Source of the DNA: Argyresthia goedartella
Lineage: Eukaryota; Arthropoda; Insecta; Lepidoptera; Argyresthiidae
Length of the DNA: 64,000 nucleotides
Assembly: GCA_949825045.1 (NCBI GenBank)
Contig: OX463829.1
Location: forward strand, 7,874,001 to 7,938,000
Reading direction: 5' to 3'
The translations under genes were made by a program, and so were the position numbers. This document shows positions 11,190-21,688 of the stretch, piece after piece. Within the stretch, counting starts at the first letter, position 1, and each line of letters starts with the position of its first letter. The notes beneath the pieces are model-generated. The model saw only the letters and a list, made by a program, of their open reading frames with translations. It searched no databases and was not told the DNA's origin.

Positions 11190-12295
11190 TAACCCCCGAC
11201 AACCAAAAGAGGGGTGTCATAAGTTTAAAGCGTCTGTCGCTGTGTCAGTATGTGTCGCTGTATCGGTGTGTTGGTGTGTGTCGCTGTGTTGTTGTGTCGG
11301 TGTGTCGGTGTGTCGATATGTCGGTGTGTGTCACTGTGTCAGTGTGTCAGTGTGTTGGTGTGTTTCGTTGCGTCGGTGTATCACTGTGTCGGTGTATCGG
11401 TTTGTGTCGCTGTGTCGGTATGTCGGTGTCTGTCGCTGTGTCGCTTTGTCGGCGTGAATTGCAGCGTCGGTGTGTCGGTGTGTCGGTATGTGTCGCAGTG
11501 TCGGAGTGTCACTGTGTGTGTCGCTGTATCGGTGTGTCGGTGTGTCGGTGTATCGGTGTGTTGGTGTTTCGGTGTGTCAGTGTCTCGATGTGTCGGTGTG
11601 TCAATGTGTCAGTATGTCGATGTGTCGGTGTGTCGGTGTGTCAGTGTGTCAGTGTATCGGTGTGTTGATGTGTCAGTGTGTCGGTTTGTCCGTGCGTCTG
11701 TGTATCGATTTGTCGGTTTGTTGGTGTGTCGGTGTATCGGTGTCTGTATGTCTGTCCGTGGCACACTAGTGGTCAAACGTGTAGACGGGTTTTAATGTGG
11801 TTTTCTGTAAATGGTAGTAGACGTCACTGCAATGGTTCTTAGATATGGTTAGTTATAAAGCGTCTGTCGCTGTGTCAGTATATGTCGCTGTATCGGTGTG
11901 TGTCGATGTGTTCTTGTATCGGTGTGTCGATTTGTCGGAGTGTGTCGCTGTGTCGGTGTGTCAGTGTGTTGGTGTGTTTCGTTGTGTCGGTGTATCGCTG
12001 TGTCGGTGTGTCGGTGTGTCAGTGTGTCGGTGTGTCAGTGTGTCGATGTGTTAGTGTGTCGGTGTGTCGGTGTGTCGGTGTGTCAGTGTGTCGGTGTCGG
12101 TGTGTCTATGTGTCGGTTTGTCAGTGTGTCTGTGTATCGATTTGTGGGTTTGTTGGTGTGTCGGTGTATCGGTGTCTCTGTGTCTGTACGTGGCACACTA
12201 GTGGTCAAACGTGTCGACGGGTTTTAATGTGGTTTTCTGTAAATGCTGATAGACGTCACTGCAATGGTTCTTAGATATAGTTAGTTATAGACGGT
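11190..12295. repeat. Dispersed repeat with expanded TGTCGGTG minisatellite
   Basis: It starts with AACCCCCGACAACCAAAAGA, a start I recognise from a very common lepidopteran interspersed repeat. Inside, the octamer TGTCGGTG and one-base variants (TGTCAGTG, TATCGGTG, TGTTGGTG) repeat over about 11232-11760 and again over about 11862-12190. Each array is followed by a near-identical 3' block (GTGGCACACTAGTGGTCAAA ... CTGCAATGGTTCTTAGATAT), at about 11757-11850 and 12186-12285. The whole block is thus a partial tandem duplication of about 430 bp around an octamer expansion. Cys/Val/Ser-rich frames across it in all three forward frames are translation of the repeat, not genes. Confidence 0.85.
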
Positions 12296-12956
12296 TTAGT
12301 AGTCCAAAAGTTTTGTGCTGGAGGGGTTTTTTAAATTATTATTTATGGTAGAAAAGCAAGTTGCTGACAACAGTACCTTTATTTATAGCTTTTCAGATGC
12401 AAATGGACGCTGTTTTAAAATAAAACGCTGCGCCGGTTTGCGGGCATAACGTTGTATCGCAGAGTGGTGCTGCAGCACTCTCTTCGCATTTACATTTTTT
12501 TGATGAAGTAATTTATTAGCTCGGAATAAAATGATGGAAAACCGAATTGGTAATTTTAAAAGAAAAAAGGGCGAATCCAACTGTCGTCTTGGTCTAGTTA
12601 TTTAATTTGCAGTTAGATCAGTGTGCTTAGTGGGAGTTTTTCTAACTCATCGAACGCGTTTACGCGAACTCAGTTTTGTATGGCATTGAGCCAGCGCCTC
12701 CTAGCGGCAACGATTTGAAATTAAAATTCTGCGTGCGAGTTTACAAAGTACTATTGTTACTTTTTGTCACGATCGAATGCGTTCCATTTATCGGTGACGA
12801 TCGAGAAGTGAACGCGTTTACGCTGAGTTTGCGAGTGCGAGTCATCATTTCGACAGTTCGAATGGTGAATCGCTCACGTTCTCAAAGTAAAGTTCTCACT
12901 TTTGATTTGAAGGTGAGAGCGTCCAAAATAACCTAAAACGAATAGTGTAAACTGTA

Positions 12957-13180
12957 ACTCGCGACCCGAATGGCCGAGTCGGCCATTCGGGTCGCGAGTG
13001 ACCCTGCCTACTAAGCCGAGTCCCGGTGGGGGCAAATATTTGTTTGATGAGAACGGATGTTTGTACCCTACTCATGGTTATTTATCTATTTAAGTATAAT
13101 ATTTATCTTTATAAGTATGTGTATCGTTGTCTAGTACCTAAGATACAGGGAATCCTAGTTTGGGGCTAGGTCAAGGTACG
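12957..13180 (+). mobile_element. tRNA-derived SINE (copy 1) with palindromic head
   Basis: Matches the minus-strand copy at 58941-59210 over about 190 bp, from the GGCCATTCGGGTCG... head through CCCGGTGGGGG, GTTTGTACCCTA, AAGTATGTGTATCGTTGTCT to AATCCTAGTTTGGGGCTAGG. In this copy the promoter region is damaged: the B-box half GGGTTCGA is lost. The first 43 bp (12957-12999) form a perfect inverted repeat with 21-bp arms and a single central base, in which the SINE head is mirrored. It is inserted in the 12619-14162 element. Confidence 0.8.
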
Positions 13181-13389
13181 AGATTACAGAACGAAGTGCC
13201 ACCACAGATATAATTCGAAGGGCATTGCGGGACCAATAAGTCAGAATAATGCAACAATAAAATGTTGTCCACTGTAAAACGGGATAAAATAAAATTGTTT
13301 TTTCATATAAATAAATGTTTATTATACTTATAGTAAGTAAGGTACGTTAAGTCAACACATAAATGTGTAGCTTATAAACCACCACCGAA

Positions 13390-13800
13390 TTCCTCAACCA
13401 GCTAGCTGATCAACGCTTTTCTGTGGATTTTGTATCACCACTTCCATCACTATTTAATAAAGCAGTCAAGGCCTCCCAAAAGTTTTATATGAGAAATTCT
13501 TCCCTTTGCATTGGTGGTGGGTTTAGCACATCACCGTGTCTGATAAAATAAAGCCACATATTTATCAACTGCTACGGTTCAATCGGCCTGACATGGATGA
13601 GAATGGCAGCAGATCGCACGAATTGGCGGTCCAACAGTGGAGGCGAACATGCTGATGAAGAAGAGAAATATAAATCACGATATAGGTTAGGTTCAACAAA
13701 TTACACGAAATAATACAGTACATTAGGCACACTTACTGCTCCATATATGTTACAAGCATTTCAAATTGTTGCGCACTCCTTTTCATTGTGGACTTTCGGT
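13390..13800 (-). pseudogene. Possible Myb/SANT-like (zeste-type) DNA-binding scrap
   Basis: On the minus strand a short segment reads MKRSAQQFEMLVTYMEQ (near 13783-13733) and is followed directly by GTAAGT, a donor-like splice sequence. Further down (near 13475-13420) the same strand reads FWEALTALLNSDGSGDTKS. Both resemble the first and later helices of zeste-type Myb/SANT domains, which occur in the accessory protein of PIF/Harbinger transposons and in unrelated host factors. Stops separate the parts. The assignment is by eye from short matches and could be chance. Confidence 0.35.
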
Positions 13801-14604
13801 ATTTTTGGAAATCCGGCAATCAAAATCACAAGATCAAAATATGCAAGATTATTTGTTAACAAACATGTCAAAATCGCGTATAATTAAAGCCCGTCAAAAT
13901 TATAAATAGACACCATTTTAATCGGCAAATACGGTCAAAAGGGTGTTTGTGTTTTGGCTGGTTGTTCATTTTGCCACTACAGCGCTACCAACTTAAACAT
14001 AAATAATAACGCAACTCACGGTGAGTAAACGTTAATCGAATAGTGATAATCGAATGCGACTCACTCGCAAACACTCGATTGTCATTTTTCACAATGAATG
14101 CTCGATTAACGCGATCGTAAAGTCATTCAAATGGCTCTGGGCAACTCCCACTAAGCACACTGAACATATGGCAACCGAAAGAGAACTGTCGGATTTACAA
14201 CTGTCAGTTCGTTAGATTTGAGTTTGAACTCACTGTGACTGACTGATTTGCTCCCATATAAATAGACATATTGCTATTAAGCGGCGTGTTTACATATAGA
14301 AACATGACAGTCAGCGCTCAATGTCGGTCGTAATGAAAACAAAGCCAAAAAGATGGTGAACTTGCGAGTACCCTGTTTCATTGAATTTGAGTCAAATATT
14401 TCAAACTCTATTAGAGTATTAAATCACCGACTAATCGTAGGCACATTGTACCTCTGCCACCCCTTATAGGAAAAGGTGTGACGCTACGTCATTTAAAACT
14501 CAGATTTTTTAAAGTCGCCATAGGAGCCACGACATTTGCCTCAAATAAAACTGCAAGCAAAAAACAACGAGTCATTTTAATTGAAAAAAAATATATTCTA
14601 AATG

Positions 14605-15893
14605 TCTTTATTACTGTAGATATTTACATATACTTAGCAATCGTCATTTTTTGCCATCGCTTCTCTACATTGGACCACTGTGGAAGAAGAAGGGCGTAGA
14701 AACTCCCACAGATTGATTTTTAGATCTCTTTTAAAAATTGCTTATGCTTACCTAATACAAAATATGTCATTATCATAATTAATAAGCAGGAATAAATAAT
14801 TACAAAATTATTAACAGCAAGGTCTGTGTTGAGCCAGATTAACCCCATACAGTCCCATCATTTAAGTAATCTTGAACATTGTAATATCCCTTTTTCGACA
14901 AAGTCGCTTTAACATGCTAAAGGTAAATTGCTCAAATGGAAATTTCAATATCTCCAGCCAGAGGTATCTTGTTGTAGTAGAGAATGCATTGACCCTTGAA
15001 AGAATTGCTAACCCTCGCGAGTCTAAAGTAGTCTGTGATTATTTCTTAGGTTAACATTACAGCTATCGCTAAGTTTGGGTATTTTTTAAGGTTCTTGCAT
15101 ACATACATTATATTTTCGAAAATAAATTGACTAGCTTCAGTTAGTATGTCAATTTCTTTAAAAAGCTCTCTTAAGGAGTCTGTGCGTTTTAAATTATAAA
15201 TTGCTCGAATAGCTCTTTTCTGTAAAATAAAAATAGTGTGAATATCAGCTGCTTTCCCCCACAACAAGATACCAGAGGACATGACACTATAAAAGTAACT
15301 AAAATATATTAGCCTAGATGTAGCCACATCCGTGTTTTGTCTGATGTTCCCAACAGCGTAAACCGCAGAACTGAATTTACTAGCTGATTTATCTATGTGG
15401 GGTCCCCACTGCAATTTGGTATCCAATGGGAATTCCAAGAAACTTCGTGTCATTTACTAATTCTACAGTATTTTTGTCCAACACTAAACTGGTCCCAAAT
15501 TGCCTGACATTTGATAGTGAGAATTTGATACATTTAGTTTTACCAGCATTTAACAATAAATTGTTAACTGTGAACCAATTTAAGGTTAAAGATAATAATA
15601 CTCCATTGACATCATCAAAATCTTCTTTTTGTCTTTCAATTTTGAAGACCAGTGAAGTATCATCAGCAAACAACACTATGTTAGTCAGTTTCTCCACCAT
15701 AAAAGGCAGATCGTTAATATATACCAGGAATAAAAAAGGGCCTAATATGGAACCTTGTGGAACGCCAATTTTTAATCCCGATCCATCAGATTTAATGCCG
15801 TTGATTTCTGCCTTTAGAAATATTTTGCTTAGGTATGATCTTAGTAGATCCAACGCTTTATTTCTAACTCCGTAATGATTTAATGTCATTAGA
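14605..15893 (-). mobile_element. 5'-truncated LINE (family A, copy 1)
   Basis: Minus-strand LINE fragment with part of the reverse transcriptase, the C-terminal region and the complete 3' UTR. The 3' UTR (about 14605-14960) is shared with the copies at 35475-35800 (minus) and 45900-46290 (plus): GTGGGAGTTTCTAC, ATCTCTTTTAAAAAT, GGAATAAATAATTACAAAAT and other blocks line up. Truncated upstream at about 15893 in the reverse-transcriptase palm. Confidence 0.85.
15046..15889 (-). pseudogene. LINE family A reverse transcriptase, palm and C-terminus (frameshifted)
   Basis: Two overlapping frames. The upstream one (15889-15389) has IGVPQGSILGPFLFLVYIND, the active site FADDTSLVF, LNAGKTKCIKF and LVNDTKFLGI. 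The second (15453-15046) continues with LQWGPHIDKSASKFSSAVYA, YFYSVMSSGILLWGKAADI, FILQKRAIRAIYNL and SLRELFKEIDIL, the usual C-terminal region of jockey/CR1-like LINE proteins. A frameshift near 15420-15450 separates them. Start codons given are only first Mets inside a truncated gene. The endonuclease and fingers are missing. Confidence 0.83.
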
Positions 15894-16341
15894 CATTAAT
15901 TTCACCCATATAAACACAGACACACACTCTACTAGGGTGGGCCTGGAGTAAGTGGATGTAGTCACACTATCCGGCCTTAAAACGCACCTTTGTATTGGCC
16001 GCCGAATATTCGGCTAATCGGTTAGTGTGGAAGCTGAATATTTGGTATTTGGCTAAATCACTATTCGTTTCAGCTCTAATTATAATCAGCCTGACAATGA
16101 GTGACCATACTTACACTTTAGAATAGCCACGATTATTTTGCTGAACTTAGCTAAAGGATCAGGACTATCCTAAAGCTATGGCTGAAAAGGCAGCCTGTAT
16201 TTCACAAGTATATATTAACAGCACAATAACAAATGACCCTTTGTATTTATATGTAATAAGCATGTAATGGAGGACATTCAGCTGTAATTAGCGCGCATGC
16301 ATGGTCAGCTTTTGTTCCGATTGGTGATAAATTAAAGCATT
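15894..16341. other. No gene seen
   Basis: About 450 bp between the LINE and the next element. No motif, repeat or structured sequence stands out. Confidence 0.5.
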
Positions 16342-17014
16342 TTAACCTTACAATCCCCCAAGCCTCATATGACGCTCGCCTCGAGTACCGTCCGTCCCCC
16401 AAGCGTCATATGACGCTCTCGCTCCCGCGCTTTTTTAAACCGGTATATTTTGGCCAATTTTTGTCATGTTGGTACTGTTAAAGATTTTCCAGACGCTCAA
16501 TAAGACAAAGTCTATAATCCGATACAATTGTCTATGGTCATTCATAGAAAAAAATATTCCAAACGTGCCTCAAAAAAAACACTTTTATTTATACCGTATT
16601 TTTGGAAAATTTCAAACGCTGAAATATTGAACAGTTTATATAAGAACACACTAATGTTTTTATTGTTTTGAAAGGGTAATGTTATTTAGATTACGTAGGT
16701 ATCAAATAACATGTATATGTTGTTGATGTTTTTCTCATGTCTGCTAGATTTGTGTCGAGAAGGACCATTTTCATAGATGTCTGTGATTCTCATGTCGGTA
16801 CAATAATAAAGGAAGGTCACTGTGACATTAGTTTTGCATTGACTAAGAGAGGGTTTCATTAGCTACTCATATTTAGCACTCTCATAGTTCTAAGAGTTAC
16901 CATTTCAACATAATCACTTGATACGTCAGTCAAGTGTCGCGCGCCGCGCGGGCTTAAGTGTGCCTGGGGGACGAGCTGTGTCGGCGCCAAGTGGCTGGGG
17001 GTGCGAGGGGTTAA
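16342..17014. mobile_element. TTAA-flanked piggyBac-like MITE
   Basis: TTAA occurs at both ends (16342-16345 and 17011-17014). Read inward, both ends have TTAACC followed by two widely spaced CCCCCA-type blocks: CAATCCCCCAAGC and CGTCCCCCAAGC on the left, CGCACCCCCAGCC and CGTCCCCCAGGC (complement) on the right. The left end also has two copies of a palindrome, AGCCTCATATGACGCT (one mismatch) and AGCGTCATATGACGCT (perfect, near 16397-16412). No transposase frame. TTAA is the target of piggyBac transposases, so this is best read as a non-autonomous piggyBac-type element of about 670 bp. Confidence 0.55.
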
Positions 17015-18029
17015 AATCCAATTAGTATATATTGACTGCCCCCACTAGGAAGGTACTACTACTTATTCTGTGCCCTGGGCGGGTTGTTCCCAGAGGTATA
17101 AGAACCATTTTTTTTTTGTTCAACGGGTCCATTAATAAAATAAAATGTAGCCTTACTAGCTTTAGGTATTTTGGACTCCCGGCCTCTTTATCAGATGTTT
17201 GTAAATTCGCTGTTTCTGGCTGCCTACAGTTAAGGCTATTTTAGGGGTATGAAGCGAGATAATTTTATTCACCCTGAATACGCGGAGCACGATTTATTGT
17301 AAATCTTCTAATTAAATTACAATGTACACCGCATAAGCTGAGTAGTTATCTGCTTTAATGAAGCGAGGGGAGGGAGTCTTTGTAATTGTCAATAAGAACA
17401 TCCTTCCCGTATCCCTTCAGTACTGCTGACAGGAACCTACTCAGTAAATAGCTATGTGTTTAGTTTCAACTGCCTGAAATCGGAGAAGTCACTGATATGC
17501 TGCCTATTGTATGAGCACTCACCGCCATTATAAACCCCACCACACATGATCCTCGCCTCAATGAGTAGCAGAGGAACTTTTTGGCCCTAAATGATTCCAA
17601 TTTCATGTTTTATTTAGGTATTGGAGTGTTTTTCAGAGAATGCTAACTAGGGATATCAATTGACGTTAGCACTTTACATGGCCTAATAGATTAGCGAAAC
17701 TGAATTCGAATTTTAGTCTTTGGGTATTGATTGTAAGTGTTTAGGAGTGTGCCATGTGACTCAAGCTTATTCTTCTTAACCTGTTGTCCTTTCTCCCAAT
17801 CGCCTCGATCTTAGGTTGTCTTCCCCAGCTCCGTCCAGTAAAAATCTAAAGTGCAAATAGTCTACAATCATTGGCCACTTTTGTATTTTTTATTAGCAGA
17901 CTTAGAAGAACTCAGACCATCCTAGGATACAGATACAGACAAAGTTACGCTTTACTCGGTCATTATGACCCGTCAGGACAATAAGGCATGTCGTGTTTCT
18001 GTGACCATCGACTTAGTCATATTTCCAGT
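17015..18029. other. No gene seen
   Basis: About 1 kb, AT-rich, with no recognisable protein, LTR, inverted repeat or tandem repeat. Short frames such as 17032-17244 have no motif. Confidence 0.5.
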
Positions 18030-18330
18030 ATTACATTACATTACATATGGCCCATTATTGTCCCGCCGAGGGGCCTTTACCCGGTTACGATTAAGATACT
18101 CCATACTCCACCACGCTGGCTCAGTGCGTGTTGATGGAGGAGGTTTACGACTACAAATACCGAGTAGCGATAGTAGCCGGAACTTACAGTTTAACATGTC
18201 ATCCGAAACACGGAACGACGGATAATGAACTTAAGGTAAATTATTATCACATTGGTACATGGTCAGGATTTGAACATGTATCTCCTGTGTGAGAAGCAAG
18301 CGTGAAACCCATTTGACCACGGAGCATAAC
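18030..18330 (-). mobile_element. tRNA-derived SINE of a common lepidopteran type
   Basis: Read on the minus strand from about 18328: a tRNA-like head GCTCCGTGGTCAAATGG with an A-box-like TGGTCAAATGG, then a decayed B box TGTTCAAATCC (near 18281-18271), followed by a body with CCGTCGTTCCGTGTTTCGGA and TTCCGGCTACTATCGCTACT, GCCAGCGTGGTGGAGTAT, and AAAGGCCCCTCGGCGGGACA, ending in a repeated ATGTA/ATTAC tail at 18030-18050. I recognise this body as a widespread lepidopteran SINE body. Transcription would be by RNA polymerase III from the internal promoter; the B box has lost two consensus positions. Confidence 0.75.
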
Positions 18331-19140
18331 ATAGTAGAGCAACATTTAAAGAACGCCTTCGTTGTTGACGCATTCAAATTCTGTGTCAGCTAGAGTATTT
18401 TATCGATAGCTTTATTATCTTTCTCTGACATCTAGAAAACCATCTATCGCAATCCTTGTCAATTGAATGTTTTGAAGAATGTTTGCTTACTTCGCCTGAC
18501 GTTTGACCAACCAGAGCGCGGATATTTCACACGAGCTATCGTTGCACCGCTCAAAATTTCAGGTTGTTTTGAGGCATCGCGATTTTAAAACTAGTGCCAC
18601 TGTAATAAAATTCAATCATATGATGCCATGGGTTCTTGATTGGTTATAGCAAGTGTTATTTGAATTTAAAAGGATTCGGCATATAACAAAAGATGCTGTA
18701 GATCTACCGATTAAATAGCTAAACCACGAAATAAAAACTACTCTTATATAGCACAAAATCGGGTTACTCTGTTAAGACCCTGAAGGCTTTAAGTGAGATT
18801 AAAAAAACCTCAGGGAAAAAGCCTACTAAAGTGGCCGTTTACGACGGAGAGACAATAGACAATGAGAGGCGTTCTCGAGTTGGCTAGTGGTAACTGGGAC
18901 TGAGTGAAAAAGGTTTCACGGAAGTGCTGTTAGGAGATGGTTGGAGTTATACCTCCGATTTCTGAATTGACAATCTTTTACTTAAGTTTTCTATGTTCTG
19001 TCTCTGCAAATATCATAAAAAAGTCGTGACTGATCGATATTAATGGCGATTCTATAGCTCAAATGCCCATCTTTAAAAAAGTTATTCCAGCGGTTTAAGA
19101 CACTTCCTGAATAAAAAAAATACATATATTTTTTGAAGAT
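18331..19140. other. No gene seen
   Basis: About 800 bp with no recognisable gene. The right edge borders the foldback element. Confidence 0.5.
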
Positions 19141-19640
19141 GAAGATATCTTCAAAATCGCCGATTATTTCTAAAATGTCGAACATTAAACTTTTAGATAA
19201 TTTGATTACCTATTTTTAGACATAAGAATCATACCAATATTCCTTGTAGAACTCTTGGAATAACTCGTTTTAGGTAAAAAAACAACTATTAGATAATTAT
19301 TTTTTCATATAGTTCCCGAGAACAACATGAGGTTTTCAAACATTACATTTATAAAAAGTCCCTTGCCTATAAATGTTATGTTTGAAAACCTCATATTGTT
19401 CTCGGGAACTATAATATGTTATAAAACAGTCCCTTGGCTATAAATGTAATGTTTGAAAATCCCATATTGTTCTCGGCAACTGTAATGTGTTATAAAACAG
19501 TCCCATGGCTATAAGTGTAATGTTTGAAAATCTCATATTGTTGTTGGTATGATTCTTGTGTCTAAAAATAGGTAATCAAATTATCTAAAAGTTTAATGTT
19601 TGACATTTTAGAAATAATCGGCGATTTTGAAGATATCTTC
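19141..19640. mobile_element. Foldback element with 96-bp arms and a repeated core
   Basis: Arms at 19141-19236 and 19545-19640 are inverted copies of each other, differing at only a few positions; both begin with the self-complementary GAAGATATCTTC. The core holds a second inverted pair (TAGTTCCCGAGAACAACATG near 19310 against CATATTGTTCTCGGGAACTA near 19392) and two to three direct copies of a unit of about 75 bp containing CTCATATTGTTCTCGGGAAC, TGTTATAAAACAGTCCC and CTATAAATGTAATGTTTGAA. No coding frame. Typical of a MITE or foldback element. Confidence 0.75.
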
Positions 19641-20024
19641 AATTTATCACTTGCGCTGAAATAATTGCATGCGGGTATGCGCGAGGGCGACGGGAGGCAC
19701 TACAGCTTAGGTTCTCGAAGGGAGAGGTTGTGTCACTCGTCTCAATAAAAGTCAGTCATAAAATTATTTCTACGCGGCATCGTCATGGAATAATAAAACA
19801 CGGTTTTCCCTCCCGAAGTAGCCAAAGCCTATAAGATTTATGGGATTTGTCTTGATACACCTGACAATTTGTAGTACGGTGTTTTACTATGTGACTAGGA
19901 TTAAAAAATTATAGAAACTATGCCATGTATATAATTTTCTGAAAGTTTATCAAAGAAACGGTAAGAAGCTGTCTCTATCGGCTCAAAGTTATGTACAAGA
20001 TCTGAAGATTTCTGAGTGTCGATA
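19641..20024. other. No gene seen
   Basis: Spacer before the recognisable part of LINE family F. It may include further decayed LINE sequence (near 19975-20025) but no motif is clear. Confidence 0.4.
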
Positions 20025-20420
20025 TGTCAGTTCGGCTGTATGAGTCTCTGGTGCTCTCCAAAATTAACTATGGCCTGTTGGTATACGGCCCATGTTTGTA
20101 TAAACGGACTGAGAGGTTGATTCAAGGGGTATAAAGCGCTTGCGCTCGTTTCTGCTTTAATATCCCTCCACGTATACATGTCACACCGTATTTAAACAGT
20201 GCTGACATGCTGAAAATAAAGGCAAGACTTGACATATATTTTTCTATGCTTTTGTTCGGTATTATTAACACTGGCAAACCTGAATACCTATCTGAGAAGC
20301 TGACCTGGAGAACCTCGCGCCACCACACAAATAGAACCACCTCCGGCATTCTGTCCGTCTCCCGTCACAGGACTGCGGCATTTCGTGGTAGCTTTAGATA
20401 TCTTGCACTAAATGTTGGAA
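20025..20420 (+). pseudogene. LINE family F ORF2 C-terminal fragment, upstream half
   Basis: Plus-strand remains of a LINE reverse transcriptase C-terminal region: VRLYESLVLSKINYGLLVYG, the usual Y-x-x-L-x-S-x-L-x-Y-G-x-x-x-W/Y-G block, then, after a stop, a frame reading CFNIPPRIHVTPYLNS ... SVSRHRTAAFRGSFRYLALN. It stops exactly where BEL2 begins. The sequence right of BEL2 (29562 on) resumes the same reading: ...NV then WNNIQPPLREL, after the duplicated TGGAA is counted once. So this LINE was the target of BEL2. Confidence 0.78.
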
Positions 20421-20982
20421 TGTTTAATTCCACGCCTCAACCGAACGGCGTGGAATCATAAGGGGCTGGGTTTTTGCCAGCACGGGAGAGAAAATCTTGA
20501 TTGTTACTTTACCTTGCCGTTGCAGACCGGAAATCGAAAGCTCGATTCGAGGCAGGAATACGGGATAGGAGCACAAGTTTGGGTAGGATAGGGACTGAAT
20601 CTCACTATTCGCTGCCCGACGCTGTCGCCGGCGTGCTGCCTGCCGACACGAGGAGTCGGCGTCCGATACGACGATGTCCAATCACAACACGGATCACTCA
20701 CTTCGCTGACGTGAATCTACTTATTTCCCGACGATTATTATGGTTGACACTCCGACCAGGCCCGACGCCTGTGTTAGACAATTGTTACACCGAAATACAA
20801 TCAATGGCCCGACTCCTGAGCAGACATGTTTTTTCTCACGACAAGAAAAGATAACCTCTAATTTTTCATCTCGTTGGTACGAGTGACAGCTGCGGTTCCG
20901 TTTTCCGCTAGTGATGTCCCGATTACTCGCGGTCGATCCGCGCAACAAAAACCGGTGCGTTCCGAAGCATAAATATTAAACA
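20421..20982 (-). repeat. BEL2 LTR (3' LTR on the minus strand)
   Basis: 562 bp, matching 28999-29561 over its whole length with about a dozen or so substitutions and one-base indels visible by eye (for example GCCAGCACGGG against GATAGCACGGG, TTCCGAAGC against TTGCGAAGC). It has TG...CA ends. Divergence between the LTRs shows the insertion is older than BEL3's. Confidence 0.92.
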
Positions 20983-21013
20983 GTCACCAGCCCGGACAGG
21001 CCCGAACCTGTCC

Positions 21014-21171
21014 CTAATCAATAGGAAGGCGAGAAAGTGTTGCGACCGCTCTCTTGAGGACCGAGTCCCCCACCTTGACTTCTGCTGATCGAGGCTTGCC
21101 ATCCCGACCCGTGTACAAATTAACGATCCGTCCTCGTCTCCATCTCAATGATGGCAGGTTTGCATCCTTAG
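21014..21171 (-). pseudogene. BEL2 DUF5641-type tail, second part
   Basis: Minus-strand KDANLPSLRWRRGRIVNLYTG, then GDSVLKRAVATLSRLPID and a stop, which is the end of BEL pol. It joins the GDLVLIN half at 23707 once the insertion and one copy of the target TTAA/TTAG are removed. Ends about 30 bp before the 3' LTR. Confidence 0.82.
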
Positions 21172-21186
21172 CACTATCCCGGACAG

Positions 21187-21445
21187 GGATGCAATAGCAT
21201 CCGTTTTTGAGTTCGCGTTTGGACACGGATGCCATAGCATCCGCAGAAAGTTCGACTTTTTCGGGCAAAGATGCCTGAGCATCTGTTTGCTGATAGTAAA
21301 ATGTAGTAGCGGCATGTTTGGTGTCACTGTTACCACTTGCACAGGTTGATTACTGTCCTCTAGGGTGGATTTTCGACGCTTAGAAAAATAAAATTATACC
21401 TCCACCCCGTACCCCCCTCACACGCACACAAATGCTATAGCATCC
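21187..21445. repeat. Left subterminal palindrome cluster of the piggyBac-like element
   Basis: Four copies of a palindrome of the form GGATGCNATAGCATCC: 21187-21202 (GGATGCAATAGCATCC), 21227-21242 (GGATGCCATAGCATCC), 21269-21284 (AGATGCCTGAGCATCT) and 21431-21445 (AATGCTATAGCATCC). The third keeps pairing at both ends (AGATGC/GCATCT). The arrangement suggests a protein-binding array near the transposon end. Confidence 0.8.
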
Positions 21446-21688
21446 GTTTTTACATACTTTTTTTTGTCAGTGTCGCGGCGCGTGGGCCCGTGTTAGACCG
21501 TGTGACTGGTGGGTTTTTCGAGAGTATTTGCCGTCGTAAGTAATGTTATATCTACCTTATTTTTCATGATTATTTTACCATTCGTTGTTCTTTTGTAGTA
21601 TTTGTTTCAGAAGGGCAGTTTCTACTAGTAAAACCTAGTTTTTCTCACTAGAAACTCGAACTTACCTAAAAATTGTTGCTTGCAGAAG

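Larger units (their letters stand above)
12619..14162. mobile_element. Inverted-repeat DNA element, about 1.5 kb
   Basis: The ends are a perfect 20-bp inverted repeat, CAGTGTGCTTAGTGGGAGTT at 12619-12638 and its complement at 14143-14162. Subterminal sequence is also partly inverted (GAGTTTGCGAGTGCGAGTC near 12823 against ACTCACTCGCAAACACTCG near 14058). A SINE sits inside (12957-13180) and a possible Myb/SANT-like coding scrap lies on the minus strand (13390-13800). I find no matching target-site duplication, so superfamily is open; the Myb/SANT scrap would favour PIF/Harbinger, the CAGTG start hAT. Confidence 0.6.

Noticed and set aside
11242..12274. Six overlapping Cys/Val/Ser-rich forward frames of 70-180 codons
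   Set aside because: They are translations of a TGTCGGTG octamer repeat in all three frames; no start context, no domain, composition fixed by the repeat.
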